Origin: Kitasatospora sp. MMS16-BH015
GTDB taxonomy: Bacteria; Actinomycetota; Actinomycetes; Streptomycetales; Streptomycetaceae
Assembly: GCF_002943525.1 (NCBI RefSeq)
Contig: NZ_CP025394.1
Location: 3,782,001-3,846,000, forward strand
DNA length: 64,000 nucleotides
Direction: 5' to 3'
Shown: positions 35,970-43,355 of the stretch, piece by piece
How positions within the stretch are numbered: the first letter of the stretch is position 1
Layout of the letters: the number at the start of each line of letters is the position of its first letter
Notes under the pieces: model-generated
What the model was told of the DNA's origin: nothing
Seen by the model: the letters and a program-made list of their open reading frames with translations, nothing else
The model's database searches: none
Made by a program: the position numbers and the translations under genes

Positions 35970-36397
35970 TCCGCGCCCACCTTCACCCCGACCGGCACAC
36001 CGTCCGGCTCGACGCCACCGACGCGGCCGAGCGGCTGCTCGACACCGTCGCGTTGGCGTTCGCCGCCGACGAGCAGGGCGTCGCCGATCTGCTGCGCGAG
36101 CTGGCCGAGGCCGCCGACCACCACCGTGCCCGCCGGGGCGACCCGCGGGCGACGGAGCACGGCCGGGAGTCGGCCGCCGCCGCGCTCGACGCCTACCGCG
36201 ACGACACCCGCCAGGGGATCCGGCACACGGTCGAGCGCCGCCGCGCCGACCTGCTCGACACCCTGCCGGCGACCTGCGGCCTGCTCGCCGCCGATCTCAC
36301 CTGGCGCACGTCCCTCGCGCTCGCCGACCAGCTGCGCGCCCTCGCGGCGCAGACGGTCGCCGGGAGCCGCGCAATCGAACTGGAGTCCGAAGCATGA
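35966..36397 (+). CDS. early prophage protein, unknown
   Basis: This encodes 143 residues from GTG 35966, which overlaps the preceding TGA. Starting at an ATG inside would remove conserved-looking sequence (VIRAHLHPDRHTVRLDATDA). The protein is helical, rich in Ala, Asp and Arg, with an amphipathic central region (GQGVADLLRELAE-type) and no metal motif. No function is assigned. It belongs to the tightly packed early operon. Confidence 0.7.
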   Translation: MIRAHLHPDRHTVRLDATDAAERLLDTVALAFAADEQGVADLLRELAEAADHHRARRGDPRATEHGRESAAAALDAYRDDTRQGIRHTVERRRADLLDTLPATCGLLAADLTWRTSLALADQLRALAAQTVAGSRAIELESEA

Positions 36398-36609
36398 GCG
36401 CGACCGACCAGCCCGACCCGTCGGCGGCGCGGCCCGGCGAGCTGTTCATCGGCGCCGCCACCGTGGCCACCACGGCCGAGGAGGTACGGCAGGTGTGGCG
36501 GCAGGCGCACGCCGCCGGCCAGCCGCAGTGGTACCTCGACCTCGTCGCCGGGATCGGCCGCACCAAACCGGGCGCCCGCACGGCCGACACCATGGCGGGT
36601 GCGGCGTGA
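36394..36609 (+). CDS. small early prophage protein, unknown
   Basis: This encodes 71 residues from ATG 36394 (ATGA overlap). The segment TTAEEVRQVWRQAHAAGQPQ followed by WYLDLVAGIGR is like the C-terminal piece of recombination-associated or RecT-neighbour phage proteins, but is too short to assign. Its TGA overlaps the GTG of the RuvC-like gene. Confidence 0.68.
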   Translation: MSATDQPDPSAARPGELFIGAATVATTAEEVRQVWRQAHAAGQPQWYLDLVAGIGRTKPGARTADTMAGAA

Positions 36610-37277
36610 CGCGCCCCCGGGTGTGCGGCCTCGACCTGTCCCTGACCGCCTCCGGCGTGGCCGGGGCCAACTGGGCCCGCACGGTGGCCAGCAGCGGACA
36701 CCGCGACGACTCGTTCCTCGCGCGCGGCACCCGGCTGCACCGCCTCGCCGGCGGCGTGGTCGCCCTGGTCGGCCGTTGCGACCTGGCCGTCGTCGAGGGC
36801 CCGGCCTACAGCCGCACCACCGGATCGGTCTGGGACCGCGCCGGGTTGTGGTGGCTGGTGGTCGACGCCCTGATGAGCCGTGGGATCCCGGTCGCGGTGG
36901 TCGCGCCGACCGCGCGGGCGAAGTACGCCACCGGCCGCGGCAACGCGTCGAAAGCGGCGGTGGTCGCCGCCGTGCGCCGTACCTACCGGGTGCCGGTCGC
37001 CGACGACAACCAGGCCGACGCGTTCACGCTCGCCGCGATGGGGCTCGACTGGCTCGGCGAGGCGCTGGTCGAGGTGCCCGCCGGTCAGCGGTGCGCGCTC
37101 GACCACGTCGCCTGGCCCGCCACGGCCGGCCCCGCGCAGCTCGCCCTCGACGGCGGCGCCGTGCCCTACCTCGACACCGTCGAGCCGGTGCGCCGCCCGC
37201 GCCGCCCGGCGCCCGTCGCCGTGCCCGACCTCGGCCCGTGCCCCGGTCAGCTCGATGCCCTGGCGGTGGTCGAGTGA
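36606..37277 (+). CDS. RuvC-like Holliday-junction nuclease
   Basis: This encodes 223 residues from GTG 36606 (overlap with the previous stop). It has the RNase-H-fold core of RuvC: first catalytic Asp in VCGLDLSLTASGVA, Glu in DLAVVEGPAYS, and the last acidic pair in VADDNQADAFTLAAMG. VVAPTARAKYATGRGNASKAAV is the DNA-binding Lys-rich loop typical of phage RuvC. The C-terminal 60 residues are Pro/Arg-rich and variable. It probably resolves branched DNA before packaging or during replication. The gene is coupled by 4 bases to the methyltransferase gene. Confidence 0.85.
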   Translation: MTRPRVCGLDLSLTASGVAGANWARTVASSGHRDDSFLARGTRLHRLAGGVVALVGRCDLAVVEGPAYSRTTGSVWDRAGLWWLVVDALMSRGIPVAVVAPTARAKYATGRGNASKAAVVAAVRRTYRVPVADDNQADAFTLAAMGLDWLGEALVEVPAGQRCALDHVAWPATAGPAQLALDGGAVPYLDTVEPVRRPRRPAPVAVPDLGPCPGQLDALAVVE

Positions 37278-38335
37278 GCGGCGATCTTCGGATCGGGTCG
37301 CTGTGCAGCGGCTACGGCGGGCTCGACATGGGCGTGCAGCGGGTGCTCGGCGGCTCGGTGGCCTGGCACTCGGACATCGACCCCGGGGCGCAGCGCATCC
37401 TCGCCCACCACTGGCCCGACACCCCCAACATCGGCGACCTGACGGCCGTCGACTGGGCGGCGGTCGAGCCGATCGACCTTCTCACGGGTGGCTATCCCTG
37501 CCAGCCGTTCAGCACGGCGGGACGCCGGAGAGGAACCACGGATGACCGGCACATCTGGCCGTACATCGCCCACGCCCTTGGGGTACTACGACCCCGATTC
37601 GCACTGTTTGAGAACGTGGGCGGACACCTTTCCCTGGGATTCGACACCGTCCTCGCCGACCTTGCCCGCCTCGGGTGGGATGCGGAGTGGGTGTGTGTAC
37701 GCGCGTCCGATGTCGGCGCGGCCCACCAGCGCCGCCGGCTGTTCATCCTGGCGTGGCCTGCTGCCGACGCCGACGGCGACGTTCGTGCAGGACGTGATCA
37801 CGCCCGAGCGGTGGCTCGCCCGGCGGGCCAGGATGCGTGCGCGGCACGGGGGTTCGAGCGACATGGGGTTGCCGCTCGGTCTGGCGGTGCGGCTGCTGCC
37901 GACGCCCACGGCGACGGAGGCGAGCGGGCCCGGACACACGTCGCAGGGCGGCCTCAACCTGCGGACCATGGTCAGCCTGCTACCGACCCCGAGGGCCAGC
38001 GACGGGAGCAAGGGGAGCCCGAACCAGCACGGCAGCAAGGGGGATCTGACTCTCGCGTCGGCGGCGTACCGGATTGGGGCGCCTACAGCGCGGCGGTCGC
38101 GGCGTGGGAGAGCCTCACACGTCCCGCACCCCGACCAACTGACGATCGAGGACGCCTGAGCCCGGCGTTCGTCGAGTGGCTCATGGGTCTTCCCGAGCAC
38201 CACGTGACCGGTGTTCCCGATCTCAGCCGGGCCGCCCAGTTGCACGCGCTCGGCAACGGCGTGGTTCCCCAACAGGCCGCCCACGCACTGCGGTTGCTGC
38301 TCGACCGCGCTGCGCCCGCGCTCCCGCCCGGCTGA
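37274..38335 (+). CDS. DNA (cytosine-5) methyltransferase
   Basis: This encodes 353 residues from GTG 37274 (GTGA overlap). Motif I is SLCSGYGGLDMGVQ, motif IV TGGYPCQPFSTAG with the catalytic Cys, motif VI FENVGGH, motif VIII HQRRRLFILAW, and motifs IX-X are at the end (LSPAFVEWLMGLPEH, then HALGNGVVPQQAAHALRLL). The target-recognition region (37757-38081) is odd: its third-position GC is only about 62% by hand count, and its residues are low-complexity Ala/Gly/Arg/Asp. Another frame over the same DNA looks better coding. The enzyme probably protects phage DNA from host restriction. Confidence 0.88.
   Translation: MSGDLRIGSLCSGYGGLDMGVQRVLGGSVAWHSDIDPGAQRILAHHWPDTPNIGDLTAVDWAAVEPIDLLTGGYPCQPFSTAGRRRGTTDDRHIWPYIAHALGVLRPRFALFENVGGHLSLGFDTVLADLARLGWDAEWVCVRASDVGAAHQRRRLFILAWPAADADGDVRAGRDHARAVARPAGQDACAARGFERHGVAARSGGAAAADAHGDGGERARTHVAGRPQPADHGQPATDPEGQRREQGEPEPARQQGGSDSRVGGVPDWGAYSAAVAAWESLTRPAPRPTDDRGRLSPAFVEWLMGLPEHHVTGVPDLSRAAQLHALGNGVVPQQAAHALRLLLDRAAPALPPG
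37542..38159 (+). CDS. gene overprinted inside the methyltransferase gene (LLPTP-repeat protein)
   Basis: In the frame one base ahead of the methyltransferase, ATG 37542 follows GAGAGGA at about 8 bases and opens 205 residues. It contains YYDPDSHCLRTWADTFPWDS, then LPASGGMRSGCVYARPM, and three LLPTP motifs (LLPTPTATF, LLPTPTATEASG, LLPTPRASDGSKGSPNQ). Such LLPTPxAxD/SG-M-R-G-x-VY sequences are familiar from phage proteins annotated beside or fused to cytosine methylases. Over 37758-38081 its third-position GC is about 93% (100 of 108 codons), against 62% for the methyltransferase frame. It is either a true overlapping gene or the sign of paired frameshifts in the methylase. No function is known. 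Confidence 0.6.
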   Translation: MTGTSGRTSPTPLGYYDPDSHCLRTWADTFPWDSTPSSPTLPASGGMRSGCVYARPMSARPTSAAGCSSWRGLLPTPTATFVQDVITPERWLARRARMRARHGGSSDMGLPLGLAVRLLPTPTATEASGPGHTSQGGLNLRTMVSLLPTPRASDGSKGSPNQHGSKGDLTLASAAYRIGAPTARRSRRGRASHVPHPDQLTIEDA

Positions 38336-38392
38336 CCGGGCCGATGCCCAGCACTCTCCTGATTCTCTCAACTTCCGCTAGGAGCACGACAG

Positions 38393-39313
38393 ATGAGCCA
38401 CTCGGCCCGCGATTGGGTCTGGGAGCGGTCTCGCACGCGCGGCACCGCCCGGCTGGTGCTGCTCTCGCTGGCCGACCACGTCACCGGCCCCGAGTGCCTG
38501 GCCTACGGCAGCACCCGTTCGCTGGCCGGGCGCACCGGGGCGGGCGAGCGCACCGTCGTGACGGCCGTCGACCGGGCCGTCGCGCTCGGCGAGCTTGAGG
38601 TCGTCGCGGGGCGGCGCGGGCCGCGCGGCGAACGCGTCTACCGCCTGCCGCACGCGGTCGGTTGGGTGCCCGGCGCCGCCGGCCAGGCCGAGCCCGACAG
38701 CCCCGAGCAGCCCGGTGAGGGGTGCGGAAACGGCACCGGTGGGGGTGCGGAAACGGCAGGGCAGGGGTGCGAAAACGGCATGAGCGGGGGTGCCGAAACT
38801 GCACCCGGCGCGAGCGGCGCGTGCAAAAGCTGCACCCCCGGGGGTGCAGAAACGGCAGGTCGGGGGTGCGAAAACTGCATGGGTGGGGGTGCAGTTTCAG
38901 CACCCCAGAACCTGAGTGAACAGAAAGGAACGGTAGAGGAACAGGAGCAGCGCGCGGGCGCGCGCGAAGCCTCCGCCTCCGCTGCTGCCCGCTTCGCTCT
39001 GCCCGTCGGCTGGGAGCCCGACGACGCGCTGATCGGCTGGGCCGCCGTGACCGGCCACCTGCAACGCCTCGGCGTCGAGGGCATCGACCGGGCCACCGCC
39101 AAGTGGCTGACCCACCGGGCCGCCGCTCCGGCCCGGACGGCCGAGCAGTGGCGGGCCGACTGGCGGCAGTGGATCGCCCGTGAGCGCACCGGCCCACAGC
39201 TTCGGGCCGTGCCCGACGGCGCGAGCACCGGCACCGGCACCCGGGCCGGGCGCAACGCCCAGCTGTTGCAGGCCGCACTCGCCGAACTCAACGCCCAAGG
39301 GGGGCAAGCCTGA
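38393..39313 (+). CDS. replication initiator-like winged-helix protein with internal iterons
   Basis: This encodes 306 residues from ATG 38393. Residues 1-85 form a winged helix-turn-helix (WERSRTRGTARLVLLSLADH, YGSTRSLAGRTGAGERTVVT, ALGELEVVAGRRGPRGERVY). Residues about 105-170 are Gly/Cys/Ala/Glu-rich repeats simply because the DNA there is an iteron array. The C-terminal 120 residues are helical (PDDALIGWAAVTGHLQRLGV, TAEQWRADWRQWIARE), like the C-terminal parts of phage replication proteins that recruit helicase. Its shape matches lambda O, where iterons lie inside the initiator gene. It probably binds these iterons to start phage replication. Confidence 0.75.
   Translation: MSHSARDWVWERSRTRGTARLVLLSLADHVTGPECLAYGSTRSLAGRTGAGERTVVTAVDRAVALGELEVVAGRRGPRGERVYRLPHAVGWVPGAAGQAEPDSPEQPGEGCGNGTGGGAETAGQGCENGMSGGAETAPGASGACKSCTPGGAETAGRGCENCMGGGAVSAPQNLSEQKGTVEEQEQRAGAREASASAAARFALPVGWEPDDALIGWAAVTGHLQRLGVEGIDRATAKWLTHRAAAPARTAEQWRADWRQWIARERTGPQLRAVPDGASTGTGTRAGRNAQLLQAALAELNAQGGQA
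38719..38906. repeat. iteron array, probable phage replication origin
   Basis: Copies of a 17-base element, consensus GGGGTGCRRAAACKGCA, start at 38719, 38742, 38764, 38787, 38841 and 38863, with a degenerate copy at 38818. An inverted copy is at 38890-38906. Spacing is 22-23 bases, two helical turns. CTGCACCCCCGGGGGTGCAG (38830-38849) is a perfect 20-base palindrome between copies. The repeat is relatively A-rich in its core. Regular phasing, palindrome and place inside an initiator-like gene point to an origin. Confidence 0.8.
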
Positions 39314-39999
39314 TGACTCCGAACGAGGTCGCCGCACTGCTGGCCTACGTCGCCGAGCTGGACCCGCGCACCGCCAACAGCAACCAGGACGAAGCCGCCG
39401 AGCAACTGCGCCGGTGGGTCGACCTGTTGCGCGATGTCCCGGCCACAGCGCCGGACGGCTGGGACGCCGCCGCCGTGGTGCGCCGGCACGTGACCGAGTC
39501 GCCGTACCGGATCCTGGCCGTCGATGTCACCCGCCCGTGGGCCGCGCACCGCCGCTCGCTGCTGGCCCGGCACACCGACCCGACCCCGCCGGTGGACCCC
39601 GACGACGTGGCCGCCTGGCAGGCCGCGATCCGGGCGCAGCGCGACGCGGTCGCCACCGGCCGGGCCGCGCCGAGCGCCTCCCGCGAACTGACCAGCGGCG
39701 CCCCGCACCCGGCCGTCGCCGCCCGGATCGCCTCGGCGGGCAGCCCGCTCCCGGCCGGGGCCGCCGAGGCGCTGCGGCCCTACCGCCCGGCGAAGGTCGC
39801 CCGGGAGACCGCCGCCGTCGAGGGCCGGGGCGACGAGCTGTCCGTCGCCTGCCCCTGGTGCCGCGCCCCGGTCGGCGAGCAGTGCCGGCGCCGCACCAAC
39901 CGCGGACCCGACCGCGCTGGCACCTGGCACCGCCGAGCCACCGTCCACCCCAGCCGCCGAGACGCCGTCCGGCCCACCCGCAAGGAGAGTGCCGCATGA
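39313..39999 (+). CDS. prophage protein with C-terminal zinc-finger-like motif
   Basis: This encodes 228 residues from ATG 39313 (TGATG overlap with the initiator gene). The N-terminal half (MTPNEVAALLAYVAELDPRT) looks like the short helical module that precedes many actinophage replication helpers. The C-terminus has CPWCRAPVGEQCRRRTNR followed by His in WHRRATVHPSR, a Cys-x2-Cys...Cys...His zinc finger frequent in actinophage proteins. It may help load the helicase or primase; position next to the initiator favours this, but no direct evidence exists. Confidence 0.72.
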   Translation: MTPNEVAALLAYVAELDPRTANSNQDEAAEQLRRWVDLLRDVPATAPDGWDAAAVVRRHVTESPYRILAVDVTRPWAAHRRSLLARHTDPTPPVDPDDVAAWQAAIRAQRDAVATGRAAPSASRELTSGAPHPAVAARIASAGSPLPAGAAEALRPYRPAKVARETAAVEGRGDELSVACPWCRAPVGEQCRRRTNRGPDRAGTWHRRATVHPSRRDAVRPTRKESAA

Positions 40000-40382
40000 C
40001 CCGCCACCGTCGCCGCGCCCGCACCAACAGCACCCACAACCAGACCGCCTACCGGCTCACCGCCGCGTGGCCGTCCACCACCCGGCCGACCCTGTTCCAG
40101 ACCACCGACCGGCGCCGCCTCGACAAGGTCGCCCGCCAGCTCGCCGGAGCCGGCGCCACGGTCGACATCGAGGAGCACACCGGCCACGGCGCGTGGACCG
40201 CGCTCCGCCGGTTGGAGCCGACCCGGGCGCAGCGCCCGCGCACCACGGCCACCCGGCCGCACGCCGGCAGCGCCGAGGAGCACCTCGACGGGGTCGAGCG
40301 ACTGATGAGCCGCCCGCCGATCCCGCGCGACGGCGGCAAGCCGACCGCGCGCACCGTCGCCCACGGCCGGGGGATCCGATGA
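39996..40382 (+). CDS. basic prophage protein, unknown
   Basis: This encodes 128 residues from ATG 39996 (ATGA overlap). It is strongly basic (MTRHRRRARTNSTHN at the start), then TRPTLFQTTDRRRLDKVARQ and AGATVDIEEHTGHGAWTAL suggest a small alpha/beta fold. It probably binds nucleic acid. The C-terminal 45 residues are disordered. It is coupled to both neighbours. Confidence 0.68.
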   Translation: MTRHRRRARTNSTHNQTAYRLTAAWPSTTRPTLFQTTDRRRLDKVARQLAGAGATVDIEEHTGHGAWTALRRLEPTRAQRPRTTATRPHAGSAEEHLDGVERLMSRPPIPRDGGKPTARTVAHGRGIR

Positions 40383-40780
40383 GCGCCCCGGACCGCGCCG
40401 ATGTCACCGTGCTGCTGCACCTGGTCGAGCGGGCCGAGCGCGGCGCCCTGCTGCCGGGTGAGGCCGTGATCCTGCGCGAGGGGATCCGCGACCTGGCCGT
40501 CTACCGGGAGTGGTGCGGCGAGTGGAGCCGGATCGTGGACGACGGCCGACGCTACTTGCACGTGATGCGCCGGGCGCTTCGCCGCGCGGTCGCCAGGGCG
40601 CAGCGCGGCCGGCAGGCCGAACTCGAGGTCGCCCGACTGCGCGCCGCCACCGCCAACACGGCCGAGCCGGACGGGCAGGCGTACGAGGCGTTGCTCGCGG
40701 CCCAGTTGCTCGACGGTTTCGCGCTCGCCCGCGCCGCCCGCCGCCTCGAACCCGTCACGCGACGGTCGGCGGCCCCCTGA
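40379..40780 (+). CDS. helical prophage protein, unknown
   Basis: This encodes 133 residues from ATG 40379. Nearly the whole protein is helix: LLHLVERAERGALLPGEAVI, LREGIRDLAVYREWCGEWSR, then a long Arg-rich helix (YLHVMRRALRRAVARAQRGR). It may form a coiled-coil dimer. No family is recognised. It is the last gene before a terminator at 40786. Confidence 0.68.
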   Translation: MSAPDRADVTVLLHLVERAERGALLPGEAVILREGIRDLAVYREWCGEWSRIVDDGRRYLHVMRRALRRAVARAQRGRQAELEVARLRAATANTAEPDGQAYEALLAAQLLDGFALARAARRLEPVTRRSAAP

Positions 40781-40785
40781 CCGGC

Positions 40786-40820
40786 CTGGGCGCCCCCGTA
40801 GGCCGCAGAGGGGCGCCCAG
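40786..40820. terminator. terminator at end of the early operon
   Basis: CTGGGCGCCCC (40786-40796) pairs perfectly with GGGGCGCCCAG (40810-40820), 6 bases after the preceding stop. It probably ends the early transcript. Confidence 0.85.
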
Positions 40821-40865
40821 GCTCACCAACCCGTTCCACCCGCACCAGACCGGAGAGAGCGCACC

Positions 40866-41699
40866 GTGTACCAGCCCGCCGACATCCACCGAGCCGCCGA
40901 TCAGCTGCGCACCGTCCGCACCGAGTGGGCCGCGCTGTTGATCGCCGTTGAGACCCCGCCCGCCGCTGCCTGGCCGCCGGCGCAGCTCTCCACCCACCTC
41001 GCCCAGCAGCAGGCCGCCGAGGCCGACCTGCTCGTCGCCGACCGGGCCCCGCTGACGCTGCGCCAGCACCCGGCGCCGGCCAACCTGACCGCGCTCGACG
41101 CCGCCGTGCGCGTCGAGGGGCTGCTGTTCGACCTGGCCGACACCCTCGCCGCCGCCGCGCAGCGCCCGATCGGCCGCCGCCTGGTGTCGAGTGTCGGGCG
41201 GCCGGAGGTGTGGGCCGACGACGAGGCCGACGCCGCCGACCCTCGCCGCTGGCGCTTCCGCAGCCCGACCGACCCGGGATCCCGCCGCCACGGTCTGCAC
41301 TTCGCCGCCCTGTGGGTCGAGGGCCGTCTCCTTGATGAGGACACCGAGCCCGAGCGGCACCTCGACGGCAGCGAAGCACCGGCCTTGTTCGCGCGGCTGC
41401 CCGAGCACCTGCGGCACGAGACGATCCGCGTCGCGCGGCAGTGCGAGCGCCTGGTGCTGCGGGTGCTGGAGTTGGACGAGCGCGAGACCCCGGTCGAGGG
41501 GCGGCCGTGCCCGTGGTGCGGCGGTGCACTGACCCTGCACACCGCCGCCGACCAGGCGCCCCGGGTCACCTGCGACGGTGGCAGCGGCTGCTCGGCCGCG
41601 GTACCGCTGGACAACCGCGGACGCCGGGTCTGGGGCGCGGTCGACCTGCTCACGCTGATCGAAGCTCTCAACGAAGCGGTGGCCGTCCGGGCCGCCTGA
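40866..41699 (+). CDS. prophage protein with C-terminal zinc ribbon
   Basis: This encodes 277 residues from GTG 40866 (GGAGAG upstream). The N-terminal 100 residues are helical (IHRAADQLRTVRTEWAALLI, AALDAAVRVEGLLFDLADTL-like). The C-terminal quarter contains CPWCGGALTLH then CDGGSGCSAAVPLDN, a four-Cys zinc ribbon. Proteins of this type lie in the middle of many Streptomyces prophages; their role is unknown, perhaps a regulator of middle or late genes, since it follows the early terminator. Confidence 0.72.
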   Translation: MYQPADIHRAADQLRTVRTEWAALLIAVETPPAAAWPPAQLSTHLAQQQAAEADLLVADRAPLTLRQHPAPANLTALDAAVRVEGLLFDLADTLAAAAQRPIGRRLVSSVGRPEVWADDEADAADPRRWRFRSPTDPGSRRHGLHFAALWVEGRLLDEDTEPERHLDGSEAPALFARLPEHLRHETIRVARQCERLVLRVLELDERETPVEGRPCPWCGGALTLHTAADQAPRVTCDGGSGCSAAVPLDNRGRRVWGAVDLLTLIEALNEAVAVRAA

Positions 41700-41816
41700 C
41701 AGCCCGGCCGCGCCGGCGGACAATCGGACGTGTCGGGGGCACCACCTACGCTTCCACCGTGGCAGCGGACGACCGGGCCGTGCAGCACCCCCGTACCGAA
41801 CCAGGAAGGCGCCACC

Positions 41817-42185
41817 GTGACCGAGAGCACCGAGCAGCCCGTCGCCGTCTACACGAAGCGGCCCGCCGGCTCACCGAGGCTCGTGACCGAGCCGGCGCAG
41901 CGCGGCGCGAGCCAGAGACTGGCCGAGCAGATGCTCACCCTGATGGTCGAGCACGACCACCAGCGGGCCGAGGACATGCTGCGAACCGTCAAGGACGGGG
42001 CGGCGGCCGGCCGGTACGCCGAGTGGCACCTCGACGCGGCGATCGTCGAGGCGCACCAGGAAAACGGGCTGCCCGTCGAGGACATCGCCGCCGCGCTGGA
42101 CCTCTCCGAGGACCACGTGCAGGACGTGCTCGACCAAGCCGAAGGACAGGACGACGAAGGCACTTGCGCCGTGACCCAATCGTGA
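41817..42185 (+). CDS. small HTH-like protein upstream of the late genes
   Basis: This encodes 122 residues from GTG 41817 (AGGAAGG upstream). The C-terminus EAHQENGLPVEDIAAALDLS followed by EDHVQDVLDQAEG fits a sigma-type or Trp-repressor-type helix-turn-helix. The centre is a long helix (AEQMLTLMVEHDHQRAEDML). Its place just ahead of the packaging genes makes it a candidate late-gene activator. That is inference; no target site was identified. Confidence 0.68.
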   Translation: MTESTEQPVAVYTKRPAGSPRLVTEPAQRGASQRLAEQMLTLMVEHDHQRAEDMLRTVKDGAAAGRYAEWHLDAAIVEAHQENGLPVEDIAAALDLSEDHVQDVLDQAEGQDDEGTCAVTQS

Positions 42186-42231
42186 TCTAAAGTTCGAAGC
42201 GCTTCCGGCGTGCCCGGATTCCACGAACTTC

Positions 42232-42263
42232 CGGCCCGTCACCAACTCCCTGGTGGCGGGCCG
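42232..42263. terminator. hairpin before the HNH gene
   Basis: CGGCCCGTCACCA (42232-42244) pairs with TGGTGGCGGGCCG (42251-42263) with one G-T pair, over a 6-base loop. It probably separates the regulator transcript from the late operon. Confidence 0.75.
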
Positions 42264-42312
42264 TTCGCATGCCCGGGGCCAGCCCCGGGGAGTACGACCA
42301 CCGGGGGGTGAG

Positions 42313-42651
42313 ATGCGGCGACCACGCCCCTGCCTGATGTGCAGCAGGCTCACCCGCAACCCGAGCCGGTGCAACGACCACCAGGCCGAATGGCAGGCCC
42401 GACAGGACCAGCTCCGGGGCAGTGCCTCGAAGCGCGGTTACGGCTCGGCCTACCGCCGCACCGCCGCCGCCGTGGTGGCCAAGCACCGCGCCCAGTACGG
42501 CGACTGGTGCCCCGGCTGGGGAGTCGCGGCCCACGCCTCCGCCGACCTGACCGCCGACCACGTGGTGCCGAAGTCCGCCGGCGGCACCGACGAGGCCGCC
42601 AACCTGTCGACGCTCTGCCGATCCTGCAACGCGCGCAAGCACAACCGGTGA
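42313..42651 (+). CDS. HNH endonuclease next to terminase
   Basis: This encodes 112 residues from ATG 42313. It has a zinc-knuckle start (RPCLMCSRLTRNPSRCNDHQ) and the HNH core DLTADHVVPKSAGGTDEAAN with LSTLCRSCNARKHNR. HNH proteins beside terminase are needed with TerL for cutting at cos in HK97-type phages, and this one has the same place and size. It supports a cos-type packaging mode. Its target should be close, perhaps in the following 200-base gap. Confidence 0.9.
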   Translation: MRRPRPCLMCSRLTRNPSRCNDHQAEWQARQDQLRGSASKRGYGSAYRRTAAAVVAKHRAQYGDWCPGWGVAAHASADLTADHVVPKSAGGTDEAANLSTLCRSCNARKHNR

Positions 42652-42863
42652 CCCCACACAGGCTGTTGTCACACTGAGTGAGTGAGACCCCCGTCGTGGC
42701 CGCATACCGGGGGGTGGGTAGAAGTCGCGGGCATGATCATCCCCGGACCCGGCCCCGTGGGCGAAAGTTTTTCGTACGGGTTCACCGGCGTTTTTTCGGC
42801 CCGGGTGACCGGCTGACCGCACCGCGTAGCCGGTCGCCGTGAGTGACCGGGGGTGGTGGTCGC
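42652..42863. other. non-coding gap with candidate cos/packaging site
   Basis: This gap of about 210 bases lies between the HNH and TerS genes. It contains two unusual homopolymer runs (AAAGTTTTTCG at 42771 and GCGTTTTTTCGG at 42789) spaced about 19 bases apart. These would bend DNA, as poly-A/T tracts do in cos regions. Imperfect inverted GGTTCACCGG/CCGGGTGACC arms flank the second run. No gene is seen. Position and bends make it the best cos candidate. Confidence 0.45.
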
Positions 42864-43355
42864 ATGCCCGGACCACTCCCCAAGCCGGCCGAGGAGAGGC
42901 AGCGCCGCAACGCCCGCGACCTGGGCGCCGTGGTCGCGCCGACCGGCGACGTACCGGCGGCCCCCAGTGAGCTGGGCGCCGAGGCGGTCGCGGCGTGGTC
43001 GGACTACTGGGGCGACGTGGTCGCCGGCGTGGTCCGCCCGGCCGACACCTCGCTCGCCGTGCGGTGGGCCCGCAACCTCGACCGGTATCACCGGATCCTC
43101 GAACTGGCCGACGCCGAGCCGGTCACCATCGGCTCGACCGGCCAGCCCAAGGCGAACCCGCTGTACGACCTCGCGTACAAGATCGAGGCCAGCGTGCGGG
43201 CCGACGAGGCGCAGCTCGGGATCGGCCCGCTGGCCCGGCTGCGGCTCGGGGTGAAGCTCGCCGAGGCGCAGACCTCCCTCGCAGACCTGGCCGCCGACAT
43301 CGACGCCGAGGGGGTGAGCGCCGATGACGACCCGCGCTCACTCCTCGGCCTATGA
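42864..43355 (+). CDS. terS: terminase small subunit
   Basis: This encodes 163 residues from ATG 42864. MPGPLPKPAEERQRRNARDL is the start of the P27-type small terminases of HK97-like phages. ELGAEAVAAWSDYWGDVVAG, PADTSLAVRWARNLDRYHRI and SLADLAADIDAEG follow, forming the oligomerisation helices. TerS recognises the packaging site and stimulates TerL. Its 3' end overlaps the terL start by 32 bases. Confidence 0.9.
   Translation: MPGPLPKPAEERQRRNARDLGAVVAPTGDVPAAPSELGAEAVAAWSDYWGDVVAGVVRPADTSLAVRWARNLDRYHRILELADAEPVTIGSTGQPKANPLYDLAYKIEASVRADEAQLGIGPLARLRLGVKLAEAQTSLADLAADIDAEGVSADDDPRSLLGL

Noticed and set aside
38719..38906. CRISPR-like or cargo repeat
   Set aside because: The spacing of 22-23 bp with 5-7 bp between units fits iterons, not spacers.
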